A stretch of DNA of 37,116 bases from Streptomyces sp. NRRL F-6492 (GCF_001280125.1 NZ_LGEG01000254.1:1-37116), one strand, 5' to 3'. Counted from the first letter of the stretch, positions 24,432-32,772 are shown. Translations and numbers: made by a program. Notes: generated from the letters alone by a model not told the origin.

Positions 24432-24905
24432 TTACGCGTGGGGCCCGGTGAGGGCGTCACCCACGTCGTCGGCGAGGGCGATGCCGACGACGACGCTCTT
24501 GCCGGCCGGTTCTTGCCGCACCTCGAAGAAGCGAGCGATGAGCTTGACGATCTCCAGGCCGTGCTGGCCCACGCGCGCGGCATCGGCGTCGCGGGGCGTC
24601 GGCAGGGACGGTTCGGAGTCCCTCACCACGATCTCCACCGTGTCCCCCACGACGCGCAGGTGCATGCGCGCCGGGCCCGGCGCGTACTTGTGGGCGTTGG
24701 TGACCAGCTCGCTGACCGCGAGCTGCGCGAGCTCCACGCCGCGCTGCGAGACGGACAGCCCGTGCTCGGCCCGTACCTTCGCGAGGAAGTCGGCGGTGAG
24801 ATGGCGGGCCTGTGCGATGCGGGAGCCGTCCCCGTCCAGATCCAGGGCCGTCGTCATCCGGATGACGCGTTCGTGCGGCTCGGTGCCGTCTTCGCCCTCG
24901 GACAT
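24432..24905 (-). CDS. RsbW-like anti-sigma factor / serine kinase
   Basis: The 157-residue protein carries a GHKL (HATPase_c) fold. The N-box-like ELAQLAVSELVTNAHKYA is near 57-75, an Asp-containing motif VVRDSEPSLP follows, and the lid/G2-like GQHGLEIVKLIARFFEV is near 113-130. Such proteins bind a sigma factor, or phosphorylate and release a STAS antagonist. ATG at 24905 is preceded by GAGGGG at good spacing; an upstream start at 24962 would add an Asp/Gly-rich tail. It lies upstream of the phosphatase gene on the same strand and close to two STAS genes on the other, a complete partner-switch set. No sigma factor is in the window. Confidence 0.9.
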   Translation of the reverse strand: MSEGEDGTEPHERVIRMTTALDLDGDGSRIAQARHLTADFLAKVRAEHGLSVSQRGVELAQLAVSELVTNAHKYAPGPARMHLRVVGDTVEIVVRDSEPSLPTPRDADAARVGQHGLEIVKLIARFFEVRQEPAGKSVVVGIALADDVGDALTGPHA

Positions 24906-25073
24906 CGATCCCCTCACACCGCCTTCGTCGCCCCCGTCCTGAACCCCCGGGCGTATGTCCACGCCCGCCTGACCGATGCCTCATGCACACATGAGCCACA
25001 ACACACTCCTGCGTCACCCGTTCCGTGGAGGTCGGCACCCGGGTGAGGGTTTTGATGTGCCAGTATCACCCAC

Positions 25074-25451
25074 ATGGCAGACGCGCAGACGACGGGCACC
25101 GAGCAGACCGCACAGATCGGCAGGCTGTCGGCCGTGACCACCACCACCGAAGGCATCCGCGTGGTGACGTTGTCCGGGGAGATCGACCACCACACCGGCG
25201 ATCTCCTGCGCCAGGCCCTGGACGTCCGTGCCGACGCCCCTTCCCGCGTGGTGGCCGACATGGAGCAGGTGACCTTCATGGACTCCAGCGGCATCAACGT
25301 CCTCATCACCGCCCACCACGCCCTCACCGGGGCCGACGGCTGGCTGCGCCTGGCCGCACCCCACGGCACGGTCATGCGCACCCTGCAGATCGTCGGCGTC
25401 GACACCGTGATCGACTGCCGGGAGAACCTCCTTCACGCCCTCGGCGACTGA
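25074..25451 (+). CDS. STAS-domain anti-sigma factor antagonist (RsbV-like), first copy
   Basis: The 125-residue protein has the STAS core at about 25-120: GIRVVTLSGEIDHHTGDLL, RVVADMEQVTFMDSSGINVL and GVDTVIDCRENLLHAL. Ser71 in DSSG is at the position normally phosphorylated by RsbW-type kinases and dephosphorylated by the SpoIIE-type phosphatase. The first 20 residues are a flexible Thr/Gln tail. It is divergent from the anti-sigma gene, whose start is 168 bases away, so they may share a regulatory region. The binding site upstream of ATG is weak. Confidence 0.93.
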   Translation: MADAQTTGTEQTAQIGRLSAVTTTTEGIRVVTLSGEIDHHTGDLLRQALDVRADAPSRVVADMEQVTFMDSSGINVLITAHHALTGADGWLRLAAPHGTVMRTLQIVGVDTVIDCRENLLHALGD

Positions 25452-25720
25452 CCACTCGAAACGCGTATCCCGAGCCCGGTGAGAACGGTTGCCGCCGGGA
25501 GACCAAGCCGGAAGGCGGCGCGCTCCGAAACAGCATGCGAAGGATGCGTTTTCCTGGCCGGGGCAGGAACACGCGCGGCGCGTGGCAGTCCTCTTCCGAT
25601 GCTTGATCGTTTCCTCTGCCTCGGGAATCCGTGGCTGTTCGCGGCGGAATATCAGGATGCCGCTTCGCCCGACACGCCGAAAGACTCGTACCGCCCGCAC
25701 CGCTCGTCCTGGAGGAACAG

Positions 25721-26068
25721 GTGACCACTCCCCTCTTGACCGTGACCCGCCACGCTCATTCTTCCGGCACCGGCGTGGTGAAGGTGGAGGGCGAACTCGA
25801 CCAGCACACCTCACCCCGCCTCACCGAAGCCCTCGAGGGCGTTCACCTGACGGCCGGCACCACGCTGGTGGTCGACCTGAGCGGGCTGATGTACTGCGAC
25901 TCCACCGGCCTGACCGTGCTCATCGGCCTCCACCAGCGCACCGAGGCGGCCGGAGCACCGCTGGTCCTCGCGGGTCTGGAGAACGAGCTGCTGCGGATCT
26001 TCCGCGTCACCGGCCTCGACAGGCTGTTCACCCTCCGGACCACCGTCGAAGAGGCCCTCACTTCCTGA
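25721..26068 (+). CDS. STAS-domain anti-sigma factor antagonist, second copy
   Basis: From GTG 25721 the 115-residue protein is again a minimal STAS domain: VVKVEGELDQHTSPRLTEAL, LVVDLSGLMYCDSTGLTVL and LRIFRVTGLDRLFTL. Ser61 in CDSTG is the expected phosphorylation site. GGAGGAACAG directly upstream fixes the GTG start over an earlier one at 25631. It is only moderately similar to the first copy, so the pair is an old duplication or separate recruitment rather than a recent tandem copy. Two antagonists facing one kinase would allow signals to be added together. Confidence 0.92.
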   Translation: MTTPLLTVTRHAHSSGTGVVKVEGELDQHTSPRLTEALEGVHLTAGTTLVVDLSGLMYCDSTGLTVLIGLHQRTEAAGAPLVLAGLENELLRIFRVTGLDRLFTLRTTVEEALTS

Positions 26069-26350
26069 ATCCTCATCAACCAGGAAGAAGCCCGAAACCG
26101 ACCGCCGGGAGCCGAAGCAGCCGAAGGCGTCGCGTCCGGTCCGCCGGCCCCGATGAGGACGGCGAGGGTACTGGCGCAGGACGAGGGCCGAACTGAATCC
26201 GGATCCCTGCCAGCACTGCCCGTTCTGCCCTCACCGCCGCCCGACCTGCCCGGCGCAACAAGAGAGCGGCCGCCTCGTCGTGACCGCGTCGGGGTTCGAG
26301 TCAGGCGTTCAGGGCGTCTTCAAGGGGGAGTTGGCAGGAGATGACGCCCT

Positions 26351-26752
26351 ATGGAACGGGTGGAGACTGCACGGAATCTCGTGCTCGGCTACATCCACGC
26401 GCTGAACGCGATTGATGAGGCCATGAGGATGGCGATCCCCTCGCTTGAGCGGTCGGCAGACGTCCTCGGCCTGGTCCGTTCGCGCCGGATCAGCCGGAGT
26501 GGGCAGGTCGGCACCTACGCTTACACGGTTCATGGGGCAGGATGCCGCTTCGTGTGCAACAACGGCATCGAAGTCGATGTGGACTTCGCAGCCGACGGGA
26601 GTGAAGTCTTCGACCTGTGGCGGCTGCGTCGGCATGGACTGAGCCTGCCGGAGCCTCTTGAGACCACGGATCAGGACCTGTGGGCAGCGGTGCGGTCGCT
26701 GCAACCGCTTCTGACCGAGGTGCGGCCGGGGTGGTTCGGCGTAGCCACGTGA
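26351..26752 (+). CDS. Hypothetical protein, DUF6896-like
   Basis: The 133-residue cytoplasmic protein begins MERVETARNLVLGYIHALNA and contains SRSGQVGTYAYTVHGAGCRF, EVDVDFAADGSEVFDLWRLR and LTEVRPGWFGVAT. From memory it matches small actinobacterial proteins labelled DUF6896, found near toxin or phage-derived loci; no activity is known. GGCAGGAG lies about ten bases before the ATG. The gene is followed at once by a minus-strand transposase relic. Confidence 0.65.
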   Translation: MERVETARNLVLGYIHALNAIDEAMRMAIPSLERSADVLGLVRSRRISRSGQVGTYAYTVHGAGCRFVCNNGIEVDVDFAADGSEVFDLWRLRRHGLSLPEPLETTDQDLWAAVRSLQPLLTEVRPGWFGVAT

Positions 26753-26755
26753 TCG

Positions 26756-27141
26756 CTTCAGGATGAGGTTCGCAGGCGGCGCAGGCGTATAAGACCGCAG
26801 TCCAGTTGGAGCAGACCTTGATTTCGAGCAGGCCTCGATGAAGACCGGCGCGTCGCTCGTCACGTATGCGGAGCCGTTTGAACCGGTGCAGCCAGGCGAA
26901 AGTGCGCTCGACGGCCCAGCGCCCTTACCCAGGCCGGAATCATGGCGCACTCCACGTCGCGCCCTCAACGTCTTGATGCCTCGCTTCCACGGCAAGTGGC
27001 GGTACCTGTCCAAGTCGTAGCCCGGTCGGCATACAGGCGCAGGGGGCTTGCGGCGGGGACGTCCCCGCAGGCCCCGGATCGAGGGATGGCGTCGAGCAGC
27101 GGCAGGAGCTGGGTGATGTCGTGTCGGTTGCCGCCCATGAC
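26756..27141 (-). pseudogene. C-terminal remnant of an IS5-family transposase
   Basis: The minus strand reads GGNRHDITQLLPLLDAIPRS from 27141, then decayed equivalents of the RGLRGRPRRRP and GYDLDRYRHLPWKRGIK blocks, RRGVRHDSGLG and a frame-shifted AVERTFAWLHRFKRLRI, which is the classic DDE C-terminus of this family. Several frames are needed. The N-terminal half and inverted repeats are missing. It is a different subgroup from the relic at 505-1195. Confidence 0.72.
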
Positions 27142-27158
27142 TTGCCTCCGAAGGGGCC

Positions 27159-27569
27159 GTGCCGCCTAGAACACCAGCTTCACTTCGGCAGCGGGAACGC
27201 GGCCGGGATGGACCTTGGGTGCGGTATCGCGACCTCCCGGGTCTGTCGGGAGCGGCGAACGCCGCCGTCCGCGTGCTCGAACGGGAACGATTGTCTCCGG
27301 GTGTCGTGGCGGTGGCGCTGAGCGTGTGGTCCGGGCACGCCCACGGCGCGGGGCGCCGATGGAGGCAATGGGAGGCGGAGTTCACCTGCCCCTGCTGCGG
27401 CGAGGGCTGGGCCCGGGACGAGCTGCAAGACGCTCTGTTCATGCTTCCGCCAAGGAAAGCCGACGAACTCCGTATGCAGGTGGAGCGTCTGGACGCGGCA
27501 CTCCTCGGGCGAACGCATCACGAGCCGATGGTGGACCCGGAGTTGGCGTGGTGGCATCGAAGGTGTTGA
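27159..27569 (+). CDS. Hypothetical protein, probably 5'-truncated, with a CPCCG motif
   Basis: Coding-like sequence runs from about 27200 to the stop: LPGLSGAANAAVRVLERERL, SPGVVAVALSVWSGHAHGAG, WEAEFTCPCCGEGWARDEL and ALFMLPPRKADELRMQVERL. CPCCG could be part of a zinc site. The first 15-20 codons from GTG 27159 are not protein-like; a GTG at 27219 is an alternative start. The gene abuts the transposase remnant and may have lost its true 5' end to that insertion. Function unknown. Confidence 0.5.
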   Translation: MPPRTPASLRQRERGRDGPWVRYRDLPGLSGAANAAVRVLERERLSPGVVAVALSVWSGHAHGAGRRWRQWEAEFTCPCCGEGWARDELQDALFMLPPRKADELRMQVERLDAALLGRTHHEPMVDPELAWWHRRC

Positions 27570-27959
27570 CCGTCCCCATGCCGCTGGGGCCTTTCGGGCG
27601 ACTCCGCCCCGATCCGTGCCCCCCAGCGTGCGGCCGGAACCCGGAAGGCCCCATCACCCGTCGTGCCAAGAGGAGCGGCGTCGATGACACCCCGGAGCGA
27701 AAGGCGATGGGTGGGACGGTGTACCCGCCTGGTGGAGGTGGTTCAGGAGGCGGGGCGCTCGGTCGCTCCCGAGGAGGCTTCACCACCAAGACGTCTCATG
27801 TCGCTGGAGGTCAACTCAGTGGGTGGCGGCGTCACTTTCAGCCCCAGTGGTCGGAGGCAGTGCGCCTGGCATGTCGGAGTCACCCGATGGCATCGCCGCG
27901 CGTTGTGAGGCGGGCACAAGAGGGGATCGCACAGGCAGGTCGCCGGCGTTGAGTTTCGA
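27570..27959. other. Stretch without a recognisable gene
   Basis: An 81-codon plus-strand frame (27663-27908) exists but has no family resemblance. The Arg/Gly-heavy composition suggests a by-product frame. Nothing else is seen. Confidence 0.4.
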
Positions 27960-28328
27960 GTGAACCATCCGGTTCTGGCGCCGGGTTCGACCGACTGGCT
28001 GCCGGTGTTGGTGCTGGGAGGCGAGGCTGCGGTCGGGTGCGACACCCATGTGGCGGTTCGGGTTCAGGCTCAGGTTCGACTCGTCAAGGTCCGGCTCTTC
28101 ACCGAGCCGATCGACGAGGAGCCAGGGCCGGGCCCTTCCTTCACGACCGTCTTCGAGGGGCCGATCTCATTGGCTGACGGACGGCTGGTCATCGGTGACG
28201 TCATGGGTGTGACGCGCTTCGTGAGCCTCATCGGTGAGGCGGGCGGGCGTCCGATCCGTGTCACCGTGGACGAGCCCGGCTGGAACGCGGCCACAGTCGA
28301 CATCTCCGTGGGCCCGAAGCTCCAGTGA
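27960..28328 (+). CDS. Hypothetical protein, 122 residues
   Basis: From GTG 27960 the product looks beta-rich: TDWLPVLVLGGEAAVGCDTH, VAVRVQAQVRLVKVRLFTEP, SFTTVFEGPISLADGRLVIG and RPIRVTVDEPGWNAATVDIS. This pattern suits a small immunoglobulin-like or beta-sandwich fold. There is no signal peptide and no known family. Its stop codon at 28326-28328 touches the outer end of the decayed IS630 transposase on the other strand, so its last codons may derive from the insertion. Confidence 0.55.
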   Translation: MNHPVLAPGSTDWLPVLVLGGEAAVGCDTHVAVRVQAQVRLVKVRLFTEPIDEEPGPGPSFTTVFEGPISLADGRLVIGDVMGVTRFVSLIGEAGGRPIRVTVDEPGWNAATVDISVGPKLQ

Positions 28329-29065
28329 CCTGAGTCGGAGATGCGGCGGCGGTAGGCGGCGGCCTTGTCGAGGATTTCGTCTGCGGGTCTCGTCCGGACG
28401 AACGGTCTGGGGTGTTCGTTCCAGTCGGTGTGCCAGGAGGGGATGTCGCGTTCGAGGGCCTGGACGCGGCAGTGGACGCCGCGTTTGAGCTTCTTCTGGG
28501 TCAGTTCGGCGAACCACCGCCCGACCAGGTTCAGTCAGGATGCGCTGGTCGGTGTGAAATGGAGGTGGAACCATGGGTGGGGCCGGCGGCCACTTCTTGA
28601 TGTCGGGCACCTTGTGGGTCGTGCAGTTCTCCAGGATGAGGCGGACGTCGGGGGCTTCCCTGTCGAGCTTGGTGAGGAACTTCTTCAACTCCTCTGCCCG
28701 TTGGCGGCGGTGCGGCGAGCCGATGACCTCGCCGCGAGACGGTCGACTGCGACATGCCGGTGGCCGCGGCCGTCGACCGGGTCGGCCAGTGGGTGGCGTT
28801 CTTCGGCGTCTCCTCCAGCGTCTTGACGATGACCCGCTCGTCATCCGCATCGGTGATCTTCCTCGGGGCGCCGGGTCCGCGGGTCGTCGCACAAGCCGTC
28901 CAGGCCCCGCTCGAGGAACCGGCGCCGCCAGGTGCGGACCGTGTCCGCAGTGATCCGCAGTCGCCGGGACACCTCCGTGATCGAGTGGCCCTCGGTGCAC
29001 TCCGGCACGATCCGCGACCGCTGGGCCAGGGCCTGGGCCGTCGTGCGGCGCCGTACGTGTGCGGA
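28329..29065 (-). pseudogene. Decayed, internally deleted IS630-family transposase
   Basis: On the minus strand from 29065 down are the helix-turn-helix part (SITEVSRRLRITADTVRTWR, RRFLERGLDGLCDDPR), then ITDADDERVIVKTLEETPKN and ATHWPTRSTAAATGMSQSTV. After a gap the catalytic end appears out of frame: GSPHRRQRAEELKKFLTKLD, TTHKVPDIKKW and finally DEILDKAAAYRRRISDSGH. The central segment with the first catalytic aspartate is deleted. The N-terminal codons are missing where the element abuts the next gene, and the final stop reads TGG instead of a stop. It is inactive. Confidence 0.8.
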
Positions 29066-29662
29066 TCAGCGGGCGATCGAGATGGCGAAGGGCGTGAATC
29101 CACTGGCGCGGATCACGTGCGGTACGAACAGGATCGCGGCCTCCGTGGCGCGGGCGGTGCGGATGCCGCCGAGGTCGGTGATCCATTCCTCGCGCCAGCC
29201 GAGGTCGACGAGCAGTTCGCGTACGGTCTCCTTGGCCCGGGGGTTCTCACCGGACAGGAACGCGGTGGGCTTCTCGGCGAGCGTGGCCGGTGCGGTCATC
29301 ACCGGGAAGAGCATGGTGTTGAGTGTCTTGACGACGTGCGTTTCGGGAAGGGCCTCCTGGAGCTTTTCGGCGAGGCTCGAACCGGGGTGGAGCAGGTCGG
29401 CGGGCAGTCCGTCCGGTCCGTCCACGGTGGCGTTGGAGACGTCGACGAGGATCTTGCCCCGCAGTTCCGCGCGCAGGGCTGTGAGCAGCTCCGGCGAGCC
29501 GGCCCCCGGGGTGGCGTTGATGGCGATCCGGGCTGTCCGAGCCGCCTGGGCCGCGGTGCCCGGCGTACGGTCCGCCACAGACACCTCGTGCCCCGCCCGG
29601 GTGAGTGCCGCGGCCAGGTTGCTGCCGACGCGGCCGTTTCCGAGAACTGCGATCGTGGTCAT
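29066..29662 (-). CDS. NADPH-dependent F420 reductase-like / coenzyme F420-dependent NADP oxidoreductase family protein
   Basis: The 198-residue protein starts with the dinucleotide-binding motif AVLGNGRVGSNLAAAL at 5-20, followed by HEVSVADRTPG, IAINATPGAG and KILVDVSNATVDGPDG. It continues HVVKTLNTMLFPVMTAPATL, typical of the NAD(P)-binding F420-dependent oxidoreductase family (FNO-like and related STEAP-type domains). It probably uses NADP; whether F420 or another acceptor is used cannot be said. The stop immediately borders the IS630 relic. It follows the inositol-monophosphatase-like gene after 42 bases on the same strand, so they are likely cotranscribed. Confidence 0.85.
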   Translation of the reverse strand: MTTIAVLGNGRVGSNLAAALTRAGHEVSVADRTPGTAAQAARTARIAINATPGAGSPELLTALRAELRGKILVDVSNATVDGPDGLPADLLHPGSSLAEKLQEALPETHVVKTLNTMLFPVMTAPATLAEKPTAFLSGENPRAKETVRELLVDLGWREEWITDLGGIRTARATEAAILFVPHVIRASGFTPFAISIAR

Positions 29663-29704
29663 GATGACGGGTTCCTTCCGCGGGTTACGGATCGTGGTGC
29701 GGGG

Positions 29705-30523
29705 TCAGTGCGAGAGGGCGGTGACGGCCTCGGCGTGGATGCCGGGCGCGGCGGCCACGAAGCTTTCGCTCTGCGGGGTCCAGGGGCGGCCCTCGGCGTC
29801 GGAGATCCGTCCACCCGCTTCGGCGACGAGCAGTGCCCCGGGAAGCAGGTCCGCGCGGGCGCCGGCGAACTGCCAGAAGGCGTCGATCCGGCCGGCGGCC
29901 ACGTCCAGCAGGTGCAGGGTCGCGGGTACGGAGACGCGGACGACGAGCGCGCCGAAGAGCATCGCGGTGATCGAGGAGCCGACGCGCCGCACGACCTTCT
30001 CGTCCTCGTCCGGCCGGGCCTGGCTGGTGGCCACGATGCCCAGTCCGAGGTCCGTGGTCGCGGAGACGCGCAGCGGCCGGCCGTCGAGGTGGGCGCCCGC
30101 CCCGGTGAGCGCGGTGTAGGTCTCGCCGGTCAGCGGCAGGTGGACCGCGGTGAGCACCGGCTGGTTGTCGCGCACGAGGGTGGCGGTCACCGCCCACTCC
30201 GGCAGGGCGTGCAGATGGTTGACATTGCCCTCGGCCGGATCCACGACCCACCACTCGCCGGGCGGCAGCGCCCCGCCGTCCAGCTCCTCCTCCACCCAGC
30301 CGGCGTTCGGGCGCAGGCGCGTCAGGCGGGGTCGCAGGACGTCCAGAGCCGTGTCGTCGTTGGCGGCGAGCGCACGCATCAGCCCTTCGCGGGTCCGATA
30401 GGGAACCGTTTCGCCGAAACGCTCGCGCAACGCCGAACCGGCGTCGCGCACGGCGGCCGCGGTCCGGTGGAGCAGGTCGGCGTCGGAGGCGGCGACATCG
30501 GTGGCCCGGAGCGTTTCGGACAT
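29705..30523 (-). CDS. Inositol-monophosphatase-like protein with altered metal site
   Basis: The 272-residue protein has the IMPase/SuhB fold. GWVEEE at 75-80 stands where a GEE/SEE motif is usual. WWVVDPAEGNVNHLHALPEW at 91-110 corresponds to the canonical DPxDGTxNF, and ARADLLPGALLVAEAGGRI to the W-D-x-A-A-G region. The second metal-binding Asp of DPxDG is replaced by Glu, the Thr by Asn, and the C-terminal WD by AD. It may be a phosphatase of changed specificity or a non-enzymatic relative. ATG at 30523 has GGGAGC upstream. It is divergent from the LysR gene, probably its regulator, and sits in a unit with the oxidoreductase gene. Confidence 0.82.
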   Translation of the reverse strand: MSETLRATDVAASDADLLHRTAAAVRDAGSALRERFGETVPYRTREGLMRALAANDDTALDVLRPRLTRLRPNAGWVEEELDGGALPPGEWWVVDPAEGNVNHLHALPEWAVTATLVRDNQPVLTAVHLPLTGETYTALTGAGAHLDGRPLRVSATTDLGLGIVATSQARPDEDEKVVRRVGSSITAMLFGALVVRVSVPATLHLLDVAAGRIDAFWQFAGARADLLPGALLVAEAGGRISDAEGRPWTPQSESFVAAAPGIHAEAVTALSH

Positions 30524-30659
30524 GGTGGTGCTCCCGTCGAAAGGAGGAGTGATCGGGGCGGTCGAGCCGAACTGTGCGGCCCGCTCGTGCTTCGCTTCGA
30601 ACGTATAGAGCCCCATGATTAACTTCAACTGCATGTCAGGAACGCCTAGGATTACTGCC
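30524..30659. promoter_or_regulatory. Divergent promoter region between the IMPase-like and LysR genes
   Basis: This 136-base spacer contains an AT-rich core (about 30600-30630) with TATAGAG and the loose inverted pair CATGATTAA / TGCATG. LysR proteins usually bind here and control the divergent gene. No exact T-N11-A box can be defended. Confidence 0.4.
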
Positions 30660-31565
30660 ATGCAATTGGATTTGAATCTGCTCGCCGCACTCGACGCGCT
30701 GCTGGAGGAAGGCAGTGTGGCCGGGGCGGCCGCGCGCCTTCATGTCACCGCTCCCGCGATGAGCCGGAGCCTGGGCCGGATCCGTCGCACGACGGGGGAC
30801 CAGATCCTGGTCCGAACCGGCCGTACGATGACCCCGACGCCGTACGCGATCGCCGTACGGGAACAGGTGCACGAGCTGCTCCACCAGGTTCAGGGGGTAC
30901 TGGCGCCGAGCCGCGAGCTCGACCTGGCGACATTGGAGCGCACCTTCACGCTCCGCTGGCACGATTCCCTGGTCTCCCTCGGCGGCCCCGCGCTGCTCAC
31001 GGCCGTACGTGAACAGGCGCCGGGCGTGCGGCTGCGCTTCATCGCGGAATCGAGCGCCGACACCCCCGGACTGCGGCGCGGCGAGGTCGACCTGGAGGCG
31101 AACGCCAACCGTCCCGGCGCACCGGACATCCGCGTCGAGAATGTGGGGGAGGCCCGCCTTGTCCTCGCCATGAGGCGGGAACATCCCCTGGCCCGCGCCG
31201 GGACCGTCACCGCACAGCAGTACGCCGCGGCCGAGCACATCACCGTCTCGCGACGCGGAAACTTCGGCAATGCCCTCGACGACGCCCTCGCTCGACTCGG
31301 CCTCACCCGCCGGGTGGTGGCGACCGCGCCCACGGAAGCGGTCGCGCTGGAGTTCGCGCGCGGCTCGAACCTCCTGGTCAGCGTCCCGGAAGCCACCACG
31401 CGCTCTGAGGCCGCCACCCTCGGCCTGGTCACGTTTCCCCTGCCGTTCGAACTGCCGTCGGCGCCGGTGTACCTGTCGTGGCATCAGCGTTACGACACCG
31501 ATCACGAGCACACCTGGCTGCGCGAACTGGCGCGAACCGTGCTGGCCGCGTGCGCGGCGCCGTAA
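30660..31565 (+). CDS. LysR-family transcriptional regulator
   Basis: The 301-residue protein has an N-terminal winged helix at 3-60: LDLNLLAALDALLEEGSVAG, AAARLHVTAPAMSRSLGRIR and DQILVRTGRTMTPT. It continues with a type-2 periplasmic-binding-like effector domain (about 90-295). The length is normal. ATG at 30660 is chosen because the LysR N-terminus starts there; an earlier start at 30615 would add 15 unrelated residues. It should bind the shared upstream spacer and regulate the divergent IMPase-oxidoreductase unit in response to an unknown small molecule. Confidence 0.92.
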   Translation: MQLDLNLLAALDALLEEGSVAGAAARLHVTAPAMSRSLGRIRRTTGDQILVRTGRTMTPTPYAIAVREQVHELLHQVQGVLAPSRELDLATLERTFTLRWHDSLVSLGGPALLTAVREQAPGVRLRFIAESSADTPGLRRGEVDLEANANRPGAPDIRVENVGEARLVLAMRREHPLARAGTVTAQQYAAAEHITVSRRGNFGNALDDALARLGLTRRVVATAPTEAVALEFARGSNLLVSVPEATTRSEAATLGLVTFPLPFELPSAPVYLSWHQRYDTDHEHTWLRELARTVLAACAAP

Positions 31566-31653
31566 TCGGCGCCGCCCGGCCACTTGGCCCGCGCCCCCAC
31601 GCGCCCCGCCTCGAGATCGCGCGGCCGGCCGGGGTGCCGACCCGTAACGCATC

Positions 31654-31677
31654 GCCCGCCCTTTGCGGAAGGCGGGC
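31654..31677. terminator. Hairpin between convergent LysR and HxlR genes
   Basis: GCCCGCC (31654-31660) pairs with GGCGGGC (31671-31677) around a 10-base loop. Its position between two gene 3' ends suits a bidirectional terminator. Confidence 0.5.
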
Positions 31678-31754
31678 ATGGCCACCGCAACGTACCCGCG
31701 CAGTCCGAAGGGGCGCGGGACACCGGCGTGACCGCGTTGCGGGTGGAGGGAGGA

Positions 31755-32117
31755 TCAGAGGTTCGCCTCTTCCCGTGCGTCGAAGGCCTCACGGGCGCGT
31801 GTGATGGCCGGCATGCTCTCCGACACCCATGCGAGCAGGACGTCGACAGGGGGACGCAGGGTCTTGCCCAAGGGTGTGATCCGGTATCTGACCGCCACCG
31901 GACGGGTGGACACGACCTCGCGCTCGATCACGCCGTTTCGCTCGAGTCGCCGAAGTGTCGCGGTCAGCGACTTCTGCGTGACGTGCGGGATCGCCCGGCG
32001 CAACTCGTTGAAGCGGCAAGGGCGTTCGCACAGTTCACTGAGAACGCTGAGCGACCACTTGTCGAGAACCTGGTCGAGCAGTTCGCGGTGCGGGGGGCCG
32101 ATGAAGACGGTGTCCAT
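31755..32117 (-). CDS. HxlR-family transcriptional regulator
   Basis: The 120-residue winged-helix protein has the full HxlR pattern: LLDQVLDKWSLSVLSELCE, CRFNELRRAIPHVTQKSLT, ATLRRLERNGVIEREVVST and VAVRYRITPLGKTLRPPVD. Cys residues near 30 and 34 (ELCERPC) could make it redox- or electrophile-responsive, as in known relatives, but this is inference. The start faces the RidA-like gene across 76 bases with a palindrome, so it probably represses both. Confidence 0.92.
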   Translation of the reverse strand: MDTVFIGPPHRELLDQVLDKWSLSVLSELCERPCRFNELRRAIPHVTQKSLTATLRRLERNGVIEREVVSTRPVAVRYRITPLGKTLRPPVDVLLAWVSESMPAITRAREAFDAREEANL

Positions 32118-32157
32118 GGAGAAACCTGGTCTCGTTGAAGTGTCCTTACTCCACTAA

Positions 32158-32172
32158 GTATCTTATGGATAC
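32158..32172. promoter_or_regulatory. Candidate HxlR operator
   Basis: GTATC-TTATG-GATAC is a perfect inverted repeat in the AT-rich middle of the divergent HxlR/RidA promoter. It overlaps a TATCTTAT sequence that could serve as a -10 element for the RidA-like gene. Confidence 0.5.
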
Positions 32173-32193
32173 CCCGTACAGGAGGAGGGCACG

Positions 32194-32604
32194 ATGGCTG
32201 TCCAGCACTTCACGCCGGAAGGCATGCTGCAACCGGTTCCGTATCACCACGTCGCAGTCGGCACCGGATCGAGACACGTCCATGTCAGCGGACAGATCGC
32301 ACGCCGGGCCGACGGAACCCCGGTCGCGCCCGGCGACCTGGCCGGGCAGGTCGCCCAGGCGCTGCGCAATACCTCCGTCGGACTGGCGAGCGCGGGGGCG
32401 TCGTTCGCGGACGTACTGCGCCTGACGTTCTACGTCACCCGGTGGAGTCCTGAAAAGACCGGTGACTTCATGGCGGGTGTGGAGGCCGTCGCCGATGAGA
32501 TCGGGCTCCGGCTTCCTTTGCCGCCGGCTTCCCTGATCGGCGTCGACTACCTCTTCGAACCGGACGTGCTCGTAGAAGTGGAAGCCACCGCACTGCTCGA
32601 CTGA
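32194..32604 (+). CDS. RidA/YjgF-family protein lacking the usual active-site Arg
   Basis: The 136-residue protein has the trimeric RidA fold signatures: HVHVSGQIARRADGTPVAPG, DLAGQVAQALRNTSVGLASA, FADVLRLTFYVTRW and PDVLVEVEATALLD. In true enamine/imine deaminases an Arg lies in the P-x-R-[ST] segment before the last strands; here that place reads PPASLIG, so the Arg is absent. It more likely binds a small molecule or does other chemistry. GGAGGAGGG lies just before ATG. It is divergent from the HxlR gene and probably its target. Confidence 0.88.
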   Translation: MAVQHFTPEGMLQPVPYHHVAVGTGSRHVHVSGQIARRADGTPVAPGDLAGQVAQALRNTSVGLASAGASFADVLRLTFYVTRWSPEKTGDFMAGVEAVADEIGLRLPLPPASLIGVDYLFEPDVLVEVEATALLD

Positions 32605-32729
32605 CCCTCGCCGTTCGGTGTGCCGAGCGCCTCGGCGATCCGGTCCGCCGCCGCCCCTCCGGACATCGGCTCCTCGCTCATCGCGGTACGTACGGCGCCG
32701 GGGGCACGTGTCGGGTGCGTCCGGGCACG

Positions 32730-32772
32730 GCGCGGCCCCCTCGCCGCCGATGCGTACGGGAGGGGGCCGCGC
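32730..32772. terminator. Bidirectional terminator between RidA-like and secreted-protein genes
   Basis: GCGCGGCCCCCTC (32730-32742) pairs perfectly with GAGGGGGCCGCGC (32760-32772) around a 17-base loop, between two convergent gene ends. Confidence 0.75.

Noticed and set aside
27663..27908. An 81-residue plus-strand gene
   Set aside because: There is no binding site, no family resemblance and the composition is Arg-heavy; it is indistinguishable from chance frames.
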